Shown: piece by piece, positions 44,766 through 52,589 of the stretch
Layout of the letters: every line of letters starts with the position of its first letter
Position numbering within the stretch: the stretch's first letter is position 1
Source of the DNA: Alphaproteobacteria bacterium UBA3768
Lineage (GTDB): Bacteria > Pseudomonadota > Alphaproteobacteria > CAAHEQ01 > UBA3637
Assembly: GCA_002372315.1 (NCBI GenBank)
Contig: DFFU01000029.1
Coordinates: 1-61,387 of the forward strand
Direction: 5' to 3'
Length of the DNA: 61,387 nt
Notes under the pieces: model-generated
The model's input: only the letters and a program-made list of their open reading frames with translations
The model's database searches: none
Told to the model about the DNA's origin: nothing
Made by a program: the position numbers and the translations under genes

Positions 44766-46766
44766 TTAACAATTCGGGAAGTCCTTTGAATCATCGGTAC
44801 ACCAACAATCTCCACTGGAACACTCACATGTTCCTGCGTTTATACAGGCGGGCGCTGAAGTCAAACAATTCGGATACTCTCCCCCATATTCTGTGGTACA
44901 CCAACACTCTCCGCTGGAACACGCACACGTTCCTGCGCTGATACAAGCGGGCGCTGAAGTCAAACAATTCGGATACTCTCCCCCATATTCTGTGGTACAC
45001 CAACAACGTTCGTACTCACATCTACACGTTCCCGCGTCTACACAGGCTGGTGCTGGATCACAGTTTGGATATGATCCACCAGAGATACAATAACAACCTC
45101 CGCTGGAACACTCACACGTTCCTGCGCTGACACAAGCGGGTGCTGGATCACAGTTTGGATATGATCCACCAGAGATACAATAACAACCTCCGCTGTAACA
45201 CTCACACGTTCCTGCGCTGATACAAGCGGGCGCTGAAGTCAAACAATTCGGATACTCTCCCCCATATTCTGTGGTACAATAACAATTTTCGCTGTAACAC
45301 TCACACGTTCCTGCGCTGACACAGGCAGGTACTGAATCACAGTTTGGATATGATCCACCAGAGGTACAATAACAATCTCCGTCGCGACACTCACACGTTC
45401 CTTCACTGACACAGGCAGGTATTGGATCACAATCTGGGATCGATCCACCAGAGATACAATAACAATCCCCTCTGGAACACTCACACGTTCCTGCGCTTAC
45501 ACAGGCAGGTATTGGATCACAGTTTGGATATGATCCACCAGAGGTACAATAACAAACTCCGCTGGAACACTCACACGCTCCTGCTACTATACAAGCGGGC
45601 GCTGAAGTCAAACAATTCGGATACTCCCCCCCATATTCTGTGGTACAATAACAATTTCCGCTGGAACAACTACACGTTCCTGCGTTTATACAGGCTTGAG
45701 CGACATCGCAGTCTGGATAGGGGCCATCGTTGGTACAATAACAACCTCTGCTGGAACACTCACACGTTCCTGCGCTGACACAGGCAGGTACTGGATCACA
45801 GTTTGGATATGATCCACCAGAGGTACAATAACAAACTCCGCTGGAACACTCACACGCTCCTGCGTCTATACAAGCGGGCGCTGAAGTCAAACAATTGGGG
45901 TAATTTCCACCGTATTCAGTGGTACACCAACAACGTCCGTTGAAACACTCACACGTTCCTGCGCTGACACAGGCTGGTGCTGTACAATCTGGGAACGATC
46001 CACCATAGGTACACCCACAACGTCCGTTCTTACAACTACACGTTCCTGCGTTTATACAGGCAGGTTCGTCATCCGTACAATATGGATATGACCCATATTC
46101 AGTGTTACAATAACAATTTCCGCTGTAACACTCACACGCTCCTGTGCTGATACAAGCGGGCGCTGAAGTTAAACAATTGGGATAATTTCCACTGTATTCA
46201 GTGGTACAATAACAATCTCCGCTGACACACTCACACGTTTCTGCGCTGATACAAGCGGGCGCTGAAGTCAAACAATTGGGGTAATTTCCACCGTATTCAG
46301 TGATACAATCACAATATCCGCCGAAACACTCACACGTTCCTGCGTCTATACAAGCTTGATAAATATCAATGTCGGGTGTTTCCCCCAACGAGAGAGTCAA
46401 TACAAACGGATTGGCGGAACAATTCCCTGTGGTCACTTTATCACCCAGTTTTGTTTTTAGCAAATAACAATCATCTTGATCGTCAATTGTCAAGTTGATT
46501 AGTTTATTATTATAAGTTATCGTGGAACATCCTTTGGGCAAATCGCCTATGGCTGTTGTAAAATCTAAATTCCCAGAGCCATCGCCCCCATTTTGTAAAA
46601 CGCCCAACGTATATAACATATTGGCACTATTGATAATCTCATTGGTTCTATGTGAGCGCATAGCGGAAGTATACCCTGCAATTCCACCCACACTCAAAAC
46701 ACCAATGATTGCCAAAACGCCCAGCATCTCTATCATACTGCGACCCGTTTCTTGTTGATTTTTCAT
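44766..46766 (-). CDS. Prepilin-leader surface protein with 17 EGF-like repeats
   Basis: 666 residues. A class III leader (QQETG, then RSMIEML with Glu at +5, and a hydrophobic GVLAIIGVLSVGGIAGY) directs cleavage by prepilin peptidase and assembly or export through type IV pilus or type II secretion machinery. Residues 38-135 form a pilin-like head. From about 136 there are 17 units of 27-33 residues with six cysteines each, in two forms ending EYGGEYPNCLTSAP or GGSYPNCDPxP. EGF-like disulphides would make a stiff fibre. GGGGG precedes ATG 46766. A serine recombinase is encoded divergently 250 nt away. A pilin fused to EGF repeats suggests adhesion. Confidence 0.85.
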   Translation of the reverse strand: MKNQQETGRSMIEMLGVLAIIGVLSVGGIAGYTSAMRSHRTNEIINSANMLYTLGVLQNGGDGSGNLDFTTAIGDLPKGCSTITYNNKLINLTIDDQDDCYLLKTKLGDKVTTGNCSANPFVLTLSLGETPDIDIYQACIDAGTCECFGGYCDCITEYGGNYPNCLTSAPACISAETCECVSGDCYCTTEYSGNYPNCLTSAPACISTGACECYSGNCYCNTEYGSYPYCTDDEPACINAGTCSCKNGRCGCTYGGSFPDCTAPACVSAGTCECFNGRCWCTTEYGGNYPNCLTSAPACIDAGACECSSGVCYCTSGGSYPNCDPVPACVSAGTCECSSRGCYCTNDGPYPDCDVAQACINAGTCSCSSGNCYCTTEYGGEYPNCLTSAPACIVAGACECSSGVCYCTSGGSYPNCDPIPACVSAGTCECSRGDCYCISGGSIPDCDPIPACVSEGTCECRDGDCYCTSGGSYPNCDSVPACVSAGTCECYSENCYCTTEYGGEYPNCLTSAPACISAGTCECYSGGCYCISGGSYPNCDPAPACVSAGTCECSSGGCYCISGGSYPNCDPAPACVDAGTCRCEYERCWCTTEYGGEYPNCLTSAPACISAGTCACSSGECWCTTEYGGEYPNCLTSAPACINAGTCECSSGDCWCTDDSKDFPNC
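44772..46356 (-). repeat. In-frame tandem repeat array coding EGF-like units
   Basis: Seventeen units of about 81-99 nt, alternating between a long and a short form. Several neighbours are almost identical (for example the units at 45060-45240), so recent duplication or gene conversion is likely. Confidence 0.9.
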
Positions 46767-46796
46767 TACTGCCCCCTAAGATTAAACTTATCCGAA

Positions 46797-46825
46797 AGCG
46801 TAACACAAATCACCGATTAAATCAA
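46797..46825 (-). promoter_or_regulatory. Promoter of the EGF-repeat gene
   Basis: TTGATT, a 17-nt spacer and TACGCT on the minus strand, about 30 nt before ATG 46766. Confidence 0.5.
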
Positions 46826-47012
46826 CATATTTTTTGATTTTTTAACTTTTATTTTTAATATAGATTTAGGCCTGATTTTACTGGGATGATATAGGTTTTT
46901 AGTATGGTTCTTTTTCTGATTTTTGTTCGCCTATTACACAAACGGTCAATTAAAATGACAGAAAAAAAGGGGATATATTCTTTTAAAATCAACAAAAATG
47001 AAAGGATACAAA

Positions 47013-47615
47013 ATGACAATCTATGCCTATATTAGAGTGAGTTCAAACATTCAAATGCTGGAACATCAGGAATTTGAAATCAAAAAATTTGCCAAAGCCC
47101 AAAATATAAAAATCGATAAATGGGTGGAAGAAAAAATATCCTCCCGTAAACCTCTTAATAAAAGAAAACTAGGGGAATTGTTGTATAAATTAAAAGAGGG
47201 GGATATCTTGATTACTTCGGAAATATCTCGGCTTGGCAGATCTTTATTGGAAGTCATGCATATTTTGGAAACTTGCCTGAATAAAAACTGCCAAGTGTGG
47301 ACCATAAAGGAAAACTATCGTCTTGGGAACGATATTCAAAGTAAAGTCATGGCATTTGCTTTTGGAATCAGCGCGGAAATAGAACGACAACTGATTTCTG
47401 AACGCACAAAAGCAGCACTTGAAAATGTGAAAGCCAGCGGCAAAAAACTCGGGCGCCCATTTTCTGCTCAATCAAAAAAATTAAAACTCTCTAAAAATAC
47501 AAAACGCATAAGGGATTTACTGGACAGGGGTGTTTCAAAATACAAAATATCCCGCATTATGGACGTTCAACCGGTTACCGTCAACCGTTTTATCCACCGT
47601 ATGGGCTGGGAATAA
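47013..47615 (+). CDS. Serine recombinase, DNA invertase/resolvase type
   Basis: 200 residues. The catalytic domain (1-140) starts MTIYAYIRVSSNIQ with the nucleophile Ser in RVSS, then LITSEISRLGRS (Arg pair) and the EIERQLISERTKAAL long helix. A C-terminal helix-turn-helix (GVSKYKISRIMDVQPVTVNR) binds DNA. Closest in layout to Mpi/Hin-type invertases that flip promoters or swap gene ends. AAGGAT fixes the start at 47013. It faces away from the EGF-repeat gene and could act on sites around it. It is the only recombinase in the island. Confidence 0.9.
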   Translation: MTIYAYIRVSSNIQMLEHQEFEIKKFAKAQNIKIDKWVEEKISSRKPLNKRKLGELLYKLKEGDILITSEISRLGRSLLEVMHILETCLNKNCQVWTIKENYRLGNDIQSKVMAFAFGISAEIERQLISERTKAALENVKASGKKLGRPFSAQSKKLKLSKNTKRIRDLLDRGVSKYKISRIMDVQPVTVNRFIHRMGWE

Positions 47616-47636
47616 AAAATTCCAATTCTAATAAAT

Positions 47637-48182
47637 ATGAGTACAGGAGCTATTTCTTTTAACGAACAAAATTTTGAATATTGTACGCCAAAATACATTG
47701 TTGATATGTTTGGTCCATTTGATTATGATCCAGCAACAACCAAAGATCAGGCAAAAGTTCTGGGAATCGAAAATTATAGCACTATTGAAACAAACGGATT
47801 AAAGCAAGATTGGACCCAATTTGAAAAGATATGGGTTAATCCACCTTCCTATCAAACATATGAATTTCTTGAAAAAGCGGTAAAAACATATAAGGCGGTT
47901 AAAAATGATATTTACTTCCTTTCGCCTATCAGTTTTTTAACAGCAAAAAAATTCCATAAGATTACAGATAGCCTTGGAGTTAAACTTTTTATTCCCAGTG
48001 GTAGAATCAGTTTTTTCAATCAACTTCATCACAATAATCAACCCCCAGAATTTGGTTGCATTATTTTAAAAATTCAAACAGCAAACGAAATGGTCTTTTT
48101 TAATCTGGGATACATTAAATACTGGGATATACAAACGGACTACAAATTAATTCAAAATCAAGCAAAAGCTTTACAGTACTAA
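47637..48182 (+). CDS. Phage-type DNA adenine N6-methyltransferase
   Basis: 181 residues resembling the phage Dam-like family: FEYCTPKYIVDMFGPFDYDPA (entry motif with T-P and D-D-x-A), SMTIETNGLKQDW-like (TIETNGLKQDW), catalytic segment IWVNPPSYQTYEF, and late PSGRISFFN plus FGCIILKIQ. The catalytic motif reads NPPS rather than the normal (D/N)PP(Y/F), so activity is uncertain. It starts 21 nt after the recombinase and is probably cotranscribed. No restriction gene is adjacent. It suggests a phage-derived or satellite-like origin for this element. Confidence 0.75.
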   Translation: MSTGAISFNEQNFEYCTPKYIVDMFGPFDYDPATTKDQAKVLGIENYSTIETNGLKQDWTQFEKIWVNPPSYQTYEFLEKAVKTYKAVKNDIYFLSPISFLTAKKFHKITDSLGVKLFIPSGRISFFNQLHHNNQPPEFGCIILKIQTANEMVFFNLGYIKYWDIQTDYKLIQNQAKALQY

Positions 48183-48199
48183 AAGCTACTCAGATTCTG

Positions 48200-48460
48200 G
48201 GAAGAACGCTGGGACATGTAGAGGATTCCAACTCTTACAACTCATTGAAAAATAATAAAAATCACAATAGCTGATTCGAACTTCAAAAAAATACAGCAAT
48301 TTTGACGATTTGAGTTCGAACCAGTATAAATGATTGATTTTAAAAGAAAAAAGAGCCCAAAAAGGCTCTTTGTACTCTATGGCGGAGTGTGGAGTCTATT
48401 GCTAGAGCCAATTCCATCACTTTTTAGCTTGATTTTTTGAGCCATCTCACTATACCTTGG
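48200..48460. repeat. Island repeat R3 (subfamily A)
   Basis: T-arm-like GTAGAGGATT at 48218, GAGTTCGAACC at 48312, terminator AAGAGCC/GGCTCTT (48351-48370) active on the minus strand, then TGGCGGAGTGTGGAG (48379-48393). The minus-strand reading of this last part supplies the final residues (IGSSNRLHTPP) of the cysteine-rich protein to its right. No other gene lies in 48183-48376. Confidence 0.8.
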
Positions 48461-49312
48461 GGGAATAATATTTTTATGTAAATCTTTCGATAAGCACAGG
48501 CCTTGATCATATACATGACCACACGCTATACAAAGGTCTTGAGAAATATTTGTTTTAAAATGCCCCATTTCTTCACAAGTAATACAACTCCCGTTTTTAT
48601 CTCTAACAGAATTATTCGGACACTGTTTCAAAATGCTAAAATATGAATCCCCATATTTCTCTATCATGCGATTTGGACAAGATGTATCGTCTTCTACCAA
48701 AGGAAGGATGAAGTGCATTTTATTACATGATTCACATCCATTGTTGGAAATAGCAATTTTTCCTTTTGGACAACTTTTCAGTATGCATTGATATTTCTCT
48801 TCTAAATATAACCTCTGTGAACATTTTTGACACTCCTCTTTGGTTGCCACTTGCCATTTATCATCCGCATCACAAGTAACACAATTTCCACTTAAATTTG
48901 CATATTCACCTTCTGAACAGTTTACTTTCGCCACGCAAAAACCATCTTTATAATCACGATTTGGACACAAAGCGCAATTTTCAGGTGTTGTTTCCACAGC
49001 TTCTTTCTGAGAGCAAGGTAAAAATGTTACTGTATCACGACATCCTCCCCATGGACCATAACATACAGTACCACGTCGAATTAAAGGCTTTTCTGGATCT
49101 GGAGAATGCCGAAATTGGCATTTTTTCCCATCAAAATAGCGGTACTTAGGACATTTAGCACAATCAGCTTCAGAAACATCTAAAAAACCATCTTTACACG
49201 AAATACATTCACCTACATCACCCGCAATTATAACTAATGGCTTATTCGGTGGACATTCTGTTGCCCAAATAGGAAGTGAAAAACACAGCAATAAAAAGAA
49301 TAATTTTTTCAT
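48377..49312 (-). CDS. Secreted cysteine-rich protein, shorter paralogue
   Basis: 311 residues. Signal peptide MKKLFFLLLCFSLPIWATEC, cut before TEC. The mature protein is a chain of small disulphide units of the form C..C..G.C.sC with repeated CPN/CPKYRYFDGKKC, CALCPNRDYKDGFC, KCSQRLYLEEKYQC, CPKGKIAISNNGCESC: about six units with 28 cysteines. It is related to the larger protein at 49668. GGGGAG 6 nt upstream selects ATG 49312. The last dozen codons (GIGSSNRLHTPP) are coded by the island repeat, which means the att-like sequence is part of the gene. Surface location is likely; function is unknown. Confidence 0.8.
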   Translation of the reverse strand: MKKLFFLLLCFSLPIWATECPPNKPLVIIAGDVGECISCKDGFLDVSEADCAKCPKYRYFDGKKCQFRHSPDPEKPLIRRGTVCYGPWGGCRDTVTFLPCSQKEAVETTPENCALCPNRDYKDGFCVAKVNCSEGEYANLSGNCVTCDADDKWQVATKEECQKCSQRLYLEEKYQCILKSCPKGKIAISNNGCESCNKMHFILPLVEDDTSCPNRMIEKYGDSYFSILKQCPNNSVRDKNGSCITCEEMGHFKTNISQDLCIACGHVYDQGLCLSKDLHKNIIPPRYSEMAQKIKLKSDGIGSSNRLHTPP

Positions 49313-49344
49313 AAATACTCCCCACAAAATTTTAAACTGTTTTT

Positions 49345-49373
49345 AGTATAAAATAAATACATAAAAATTGCAA
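49345..49373 (-). promoter_or_regulatory. Promoter of the shorter cysteine-rich gene
   Basis: TTGCAA, a 17-nt spacer and TATACT on the minus strand. The larger paralogue uses the same layout. Confidence 0.6.
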
Positions 49374-49390
49374 TAAGAAACATCAATTTC

Positions 49391-49660
49391 TGTGAGAGAG
49401 TCTGGGAAGGGTAGAGGATTTGAACTATCATAAGTTATTGAAAAACAAAGGATTTAAAATTCATTGGTTCGAACTGATTGGTTTTTGATTCGTTTTTGTA
49501 AATTTGAGTTCGAACCAGTACAAGTGCTTGATTTTAAAAGAAAAAAGAGCCTTTTCAGGCTCTCTGTACTCTATGGCGGAGCGTAGAGTCTATTGCTAGA
49601 GTCAATTTCGTCAGTTTTTAAGTTGAATTTTATCCTCGCTCAACTTTATTCCCGAAGGAA
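49391..49660. repeat. Island repeat R4 (subfamily A)
   Basis: GTAGAGGATTTGAAC (49411-49425) is identical to the T arm of the tRNA at the right edge. GGTTCGAAC (49462) and GAGTTCGAACC (49505) form an inverted pair. The terminator AGAGCC/GGCTCT lies at 49546-49563 and TGGCGGAGCGTAGAG (49574-49588) equals the tRNA acceptor 3' end. This accounts for the gene-free 49313-49667 interval together with the preceding promoter. Confidence 0.85.
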
Positions 49661-49667
49661 TAAGGTA

Positions 49668-51260
49668 CTATTTAATTGCATTCTTCAAAGGACATTTGCC
49701 GTCCTCGTATTTTCGATTAGAGCATTTATTACATTCTTCTAATGAACTTCCTGGAATTATTCCCAACGGACTCCTTATAGGACTGCCGCCACTTGTTCCT
49801 TTTACTATTCGAACTTTTTCACCACTATGAATTTTTCCAACGAAACCAAGTTCTTCCTCTTTTGGAGTAGATTCTGGCTGTTCAACGTATACTGATTCAC
49901 ATTTTATACAATACCCTTCATTATCTCTAAATTCATCCTCTGTGCATTTTTTTACACAAAATCCATTCAAATATTCCCTATTTGAGCACTTATTGCATTC
50001 TTGCAAAGACGCTTCTAAATTTTGTCTTTTTAAGGAGAATCTAAAATCAGTTGGCTTCCCGCTAATTATCCACGTTGGACCAAACTCATAATAATATTCT
50101 TCTATCCAACCTCCATTAACATCACAAGATACACATTTTTTATCATTATTTCTGAAAGTGCCCTCATTACATTTTTTATAACATCTTCCGTCGATATATT
50201 CTGAATCAGAGCACCGATTACACTCTTGTTCGGTTGTATAAATTCCATAAACAGGTATTGAATTACAAAATGCACAATAACCTTCTGGGGAACCTTTTTG
50301 GTCATATCTTCTAAATTCGTTTTCTCCACATTTTTTAAAACATTTACCACCGATAAATTCTCGATTGGGACATTTGATACATTCTTTTTTATTCACATCA
50401 TCATACTCTAGTAAAGAATCACAAGAACGGCATGTGCCCTCTTCATTTCTAACAGGTTCACTTATGGGACATTCCTTTAATATGCATATACCGTCTTTAT
50501 ATTTTCGGTTGGGACATTGAGTACAATTTTCTTCTTCTGTTTCAATTCCATCCTTTATAGAACACTGTTCACAGCTTCCTCTTTTTGTTCTAAAATATTC
50601 CTCAGGACACTCTTTTAAAATACAGCTTCTGTTTCGATAATCCCATTCTCTATTGGCACAACTATTACAATTTTCTTCTTTTGATTCAACCGTATATAAG
50701 AAAGAACACTCCTTACAGTTACCATCAATATCTGAGAAGAACCCTTCTGGACATTGTTTTAAGGCGCAATAATTACCGTATTCAGGTTTATACCTATTTC
50801 CCATCTCTCTGTTAGGGCATCGTATGCACTCTTCTTTATTAGTTTTGTAAGCGTTTTTTTCAGAACATAAAACACATCCAGTATAGGTTGCAAAAAATCG
50901 ATTAGAACATTGGGAACAATTTTCGGGTGTCGTTTTAAAAATCTCTGGATAATCACATGAAACAAAGTCGGTCTTTTGGCTTAGCACCTTACCTCCGCCA
51001 CCAGCATAATAAAGTTCCTCTGCTACAAAAGATCTAAATAAAAGTCTGTCGGGATATGGAGATTTTGTAAATATACAAAACCCATTTTCAAACTTACGAA
51101 ATTCTGGACACTTATCGCATTCTTCTTTAGAAAATAAATTTTCACTTTCAGTACATGGATAACATTCATCGTTTTTTTCCATAGGCTTATCAGCTGGGCA
51201 GTCTATGGCTAAAACGGGCAATGAAAAGCCAAATAATAATGCTAATAATAATTTTTTCAT
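49668..51260 (-). CDS. Secreted cysteine-rich protein, longer paralogue
   Basis: 530 residues. Signal peptide MKKLLLALLFGFSLPVLAIDC. At least eleven disulphide units of the form ECxKCxNRxYxDGxCxKKC, for example CPNRKYKDGICILKEC and CSNREYLNGFCVKKC, separated by short loops, including one with a 60-residue insert (PTWIISGKPTDFRF). The unit resembles the furin-like or GCC2/GCC3 cysteine repeats of eukaryotic surface proteins. GGGGAG fixes ATG 51260 over an in-frame ATG 30 nt upstream. It lies alone between repeats R4 and R5, like its shorter paralogue between R3 and R4. Confidence 0.82.
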   Translation of the reverse strand: MKKLLLALLFGFSLPVLAIDCPADKPMEKNDECYPCTESENLFSKEECDKCPEFRKFENGFCIFTKSPYPDRLLFRSFVAEELYYAGGGGKVLSQKTDFVSCDYPEIFKTTPENCSQCSNRFFATYTGCVLCSEKNAYKTNKEECIRCPNREMGNRYKPEYGNYCALKQCPEGFFSDIDGNCKECSFLYTVESKEENCNSCANREWDYRNRSCILKECPEEYFRTKRGSCEQCSIKDGIETEEENCTQCPNRKYKDGICILKECPISEPVRNEEGTCRSCDSLLEYDDVNKKECIKCPNREFIGGKCFKKCGENEFRRYDQKGSPEGYCAFCNSIPVYGIYTTEQECNRCSDSEYIDGRCYKKCNEGTFRNNDKKCVSCDVNGGWIEEYYYEFGPTWIISGKPTDFRFSLKRQNLEASLQECNKCSNREYLNGFCVKKCTEDEFRDNEGYCIKCESVYVEQPESTPKEEELGFVGKIHSGEKVRIVKGTSGGSPIRSPLGIIPGSSLEECNKCSNRKYEDGKCPLKNAIK

Positions 51261-51290
51261 AATATCTCCCCTTATTTTTAAATTATTCAT

Positions 51291-51319
51291 ATTGTAAAGT
51301 AATGGTGGGTAAATTGCAA
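51291..51319 (-). promoter_or_regulatory. Promoter of the longer cysteine-rich gene
   Basis: TTGCAA, a 17-nt spacer and TACAAT on the minus strand. Confidence 0.6.
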
Positions 51320-51332
51320 TAACAAATTCATT

Positions 51333-51615
51333 TCTGGGAGAAAGTCTGGGATGGGTAGAGGATTTGAACCCTTATAAGTTATTGATAAACAAAGAATTTA
51401 AAATTCATTGGTTCGAACTGATTGGTTTTTAATGTGTTTTTTAATTTTTGAGTTCGAACCCATACAAGTGCTTGTTTTTAAAAGAAAAAAAGAGCCTTTT
51501 CAGGCTCTCTGTACTCTATGGCGGAGCGTAGAATCTGAAGTTAGAGCCAATTTCATCACTTTTTAGCTTAATTTTTTAACCCGTCCCACATTATTCCCGA
51601 AAGAATAAAGTGAAA
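51333..51615. repeat. Island repeat R5 (subfamily A)
   Basis: GTAGAGGATTTGAACC (51355-51370), GGTTCGAAC (about 51411), GAGTTCGAACC (about 51450), terminator AGAGCC/GGCTCT (51491-51508), TGGCGGAGCGTAGA (51519-51532), then a tail that aligns with R4 up to CCCGAA(G/A)GAATAA. It fills the gene-free 51261-51617 interval. Confidence 0.85.
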
Positions 51616-51617
51616 AA

Positions 51618-52568
51618 TTAGCCATCATTTTGTCTTTTTGCAGAAACTACTCTTGCTTTTTTAACTTCTGCAACTTTGGCGGATATTTTACTTTTTTCTA
51701 AGATTTCTCTCATCGTATTTTGGGCAGTTGAGGCCGTCATAATTTTTTCAAGGTATTCATCAGGCAAATGAACCTGTCCTCGCCCGATACCTAATTCAGA
51801 TCCATAGTGTTCACCTTTTCCGTGAAAATCCGATCCTCCACTTTTCAATAATCCCAAGGTATCAGCTATTTTATGATATTCTTTTATTTCATCCGCTGAC
51901 ATATGAGAATGTTCCACTTCTATTCCTTGAAGACCACATTTTTGCAATCGGGCAATTTCATTAAACAAGTCTTGGCCTTTTAATTTTATCAAACAGGGGT
52001 GAGCCAAAATTGATACAGCCCCTGTTTGACGAATAAAATCAATTGTGTCTTCTGGTGAAGGGGACTTTGCTTCCACATAAGCGGGGCCTCCTTCTGCTAA
52101 TAGTTGCTTATAGGCAAATTCCTTATCATTTATTTGGCCAGATTTCACTAAAAATTTAACAATATGAGGTTTAGCAAGCATTTTCCTTGGTTGGTTATTT
52201 TTATCAAAAGCTACATCTTCCCAAGTAATATGATATCCCAATTTATGAAGTTTTTCTATGCGCTCACGACATGCATCTTCTCTACTTTTGACCAAAATGT
52301 TTTGGCGTTCAATGTACGGGGCTAAATTTTTAATATTCAACGCAATAATTTCCATCGTCGCCGGATGATCAACCCCAAATTCACACCCATTAATCGCCAA
52401 TAAATCGGGGTATTTTTTAGCAGCCCGCTGTAATTCAGGACAACCGCTCACAACATCATGATCTGTTAAAGCAATGGCTGTTAAACCAATTTTATGAGCT
52501 TGTTCAATCAACTCTGTCGGCGTATCTTCTCCATCTGAAAATGTAGAATGCGTATGTAAATCAATCAT
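51618..52568 (-). CDS. PHP phosphoesterase, RNase AM / YciV-like
   Basis: 316 residues. Residues 1-270 hold the PHP metal ligands: H5xH7 (DLHTHSTFSDGE), ALTDHD, NGCEFG, SILAHPCLIKL and GSDFHG. Family members remove phosphate from 3',5'-bisphosphorylated nucleosides or chew short RNA 5' ends. The C-terminal 45 residues are basic and specific to this protein. TAGGAGG precedes the ATG. It is the last gene of the operon with the deaminase/SLOG-like protein, 21 nt after it, suggesting that the two act on nucleotides in sequence. Confidence 0.87.
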   Translation of the reverse strand: MIDLHTHSTFSDGEDTPTELIEQAHKIGLTAIALTDHDVVSGCPELQRAAKKYPDLLAINGCEFGVDHPATMEIIALNIKNLAPYIERQNILVKSREDACRERIEKLHKLGYHITWEDVAFDKNNQPRKMLAKPHIVKFLVKSGQINDKEFAYKQLLAEGGPAYVEAKSPSPEDTIDFIRQTGAVSILAHPCLIKLKGQDLFNEIARLQKCGLQGIEVEHSHMSADEIKEYHKIADTLGLLKSGGSDFHGKGEHYGSELGIGRGQVHLPDEYLEKIMTASTAQNTMREILEKSKISAKVAEVKKARVVSAKRQNDG

Positions 52569-52589
52569 TTTAACCTCCTATAAACAATT

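Noticed and set aside
44766..46360. CRISPR array
   Set aside because: The repeats are in frame, encode six-cysteine units and have no spacer/repeat alternation of CRISPR type.
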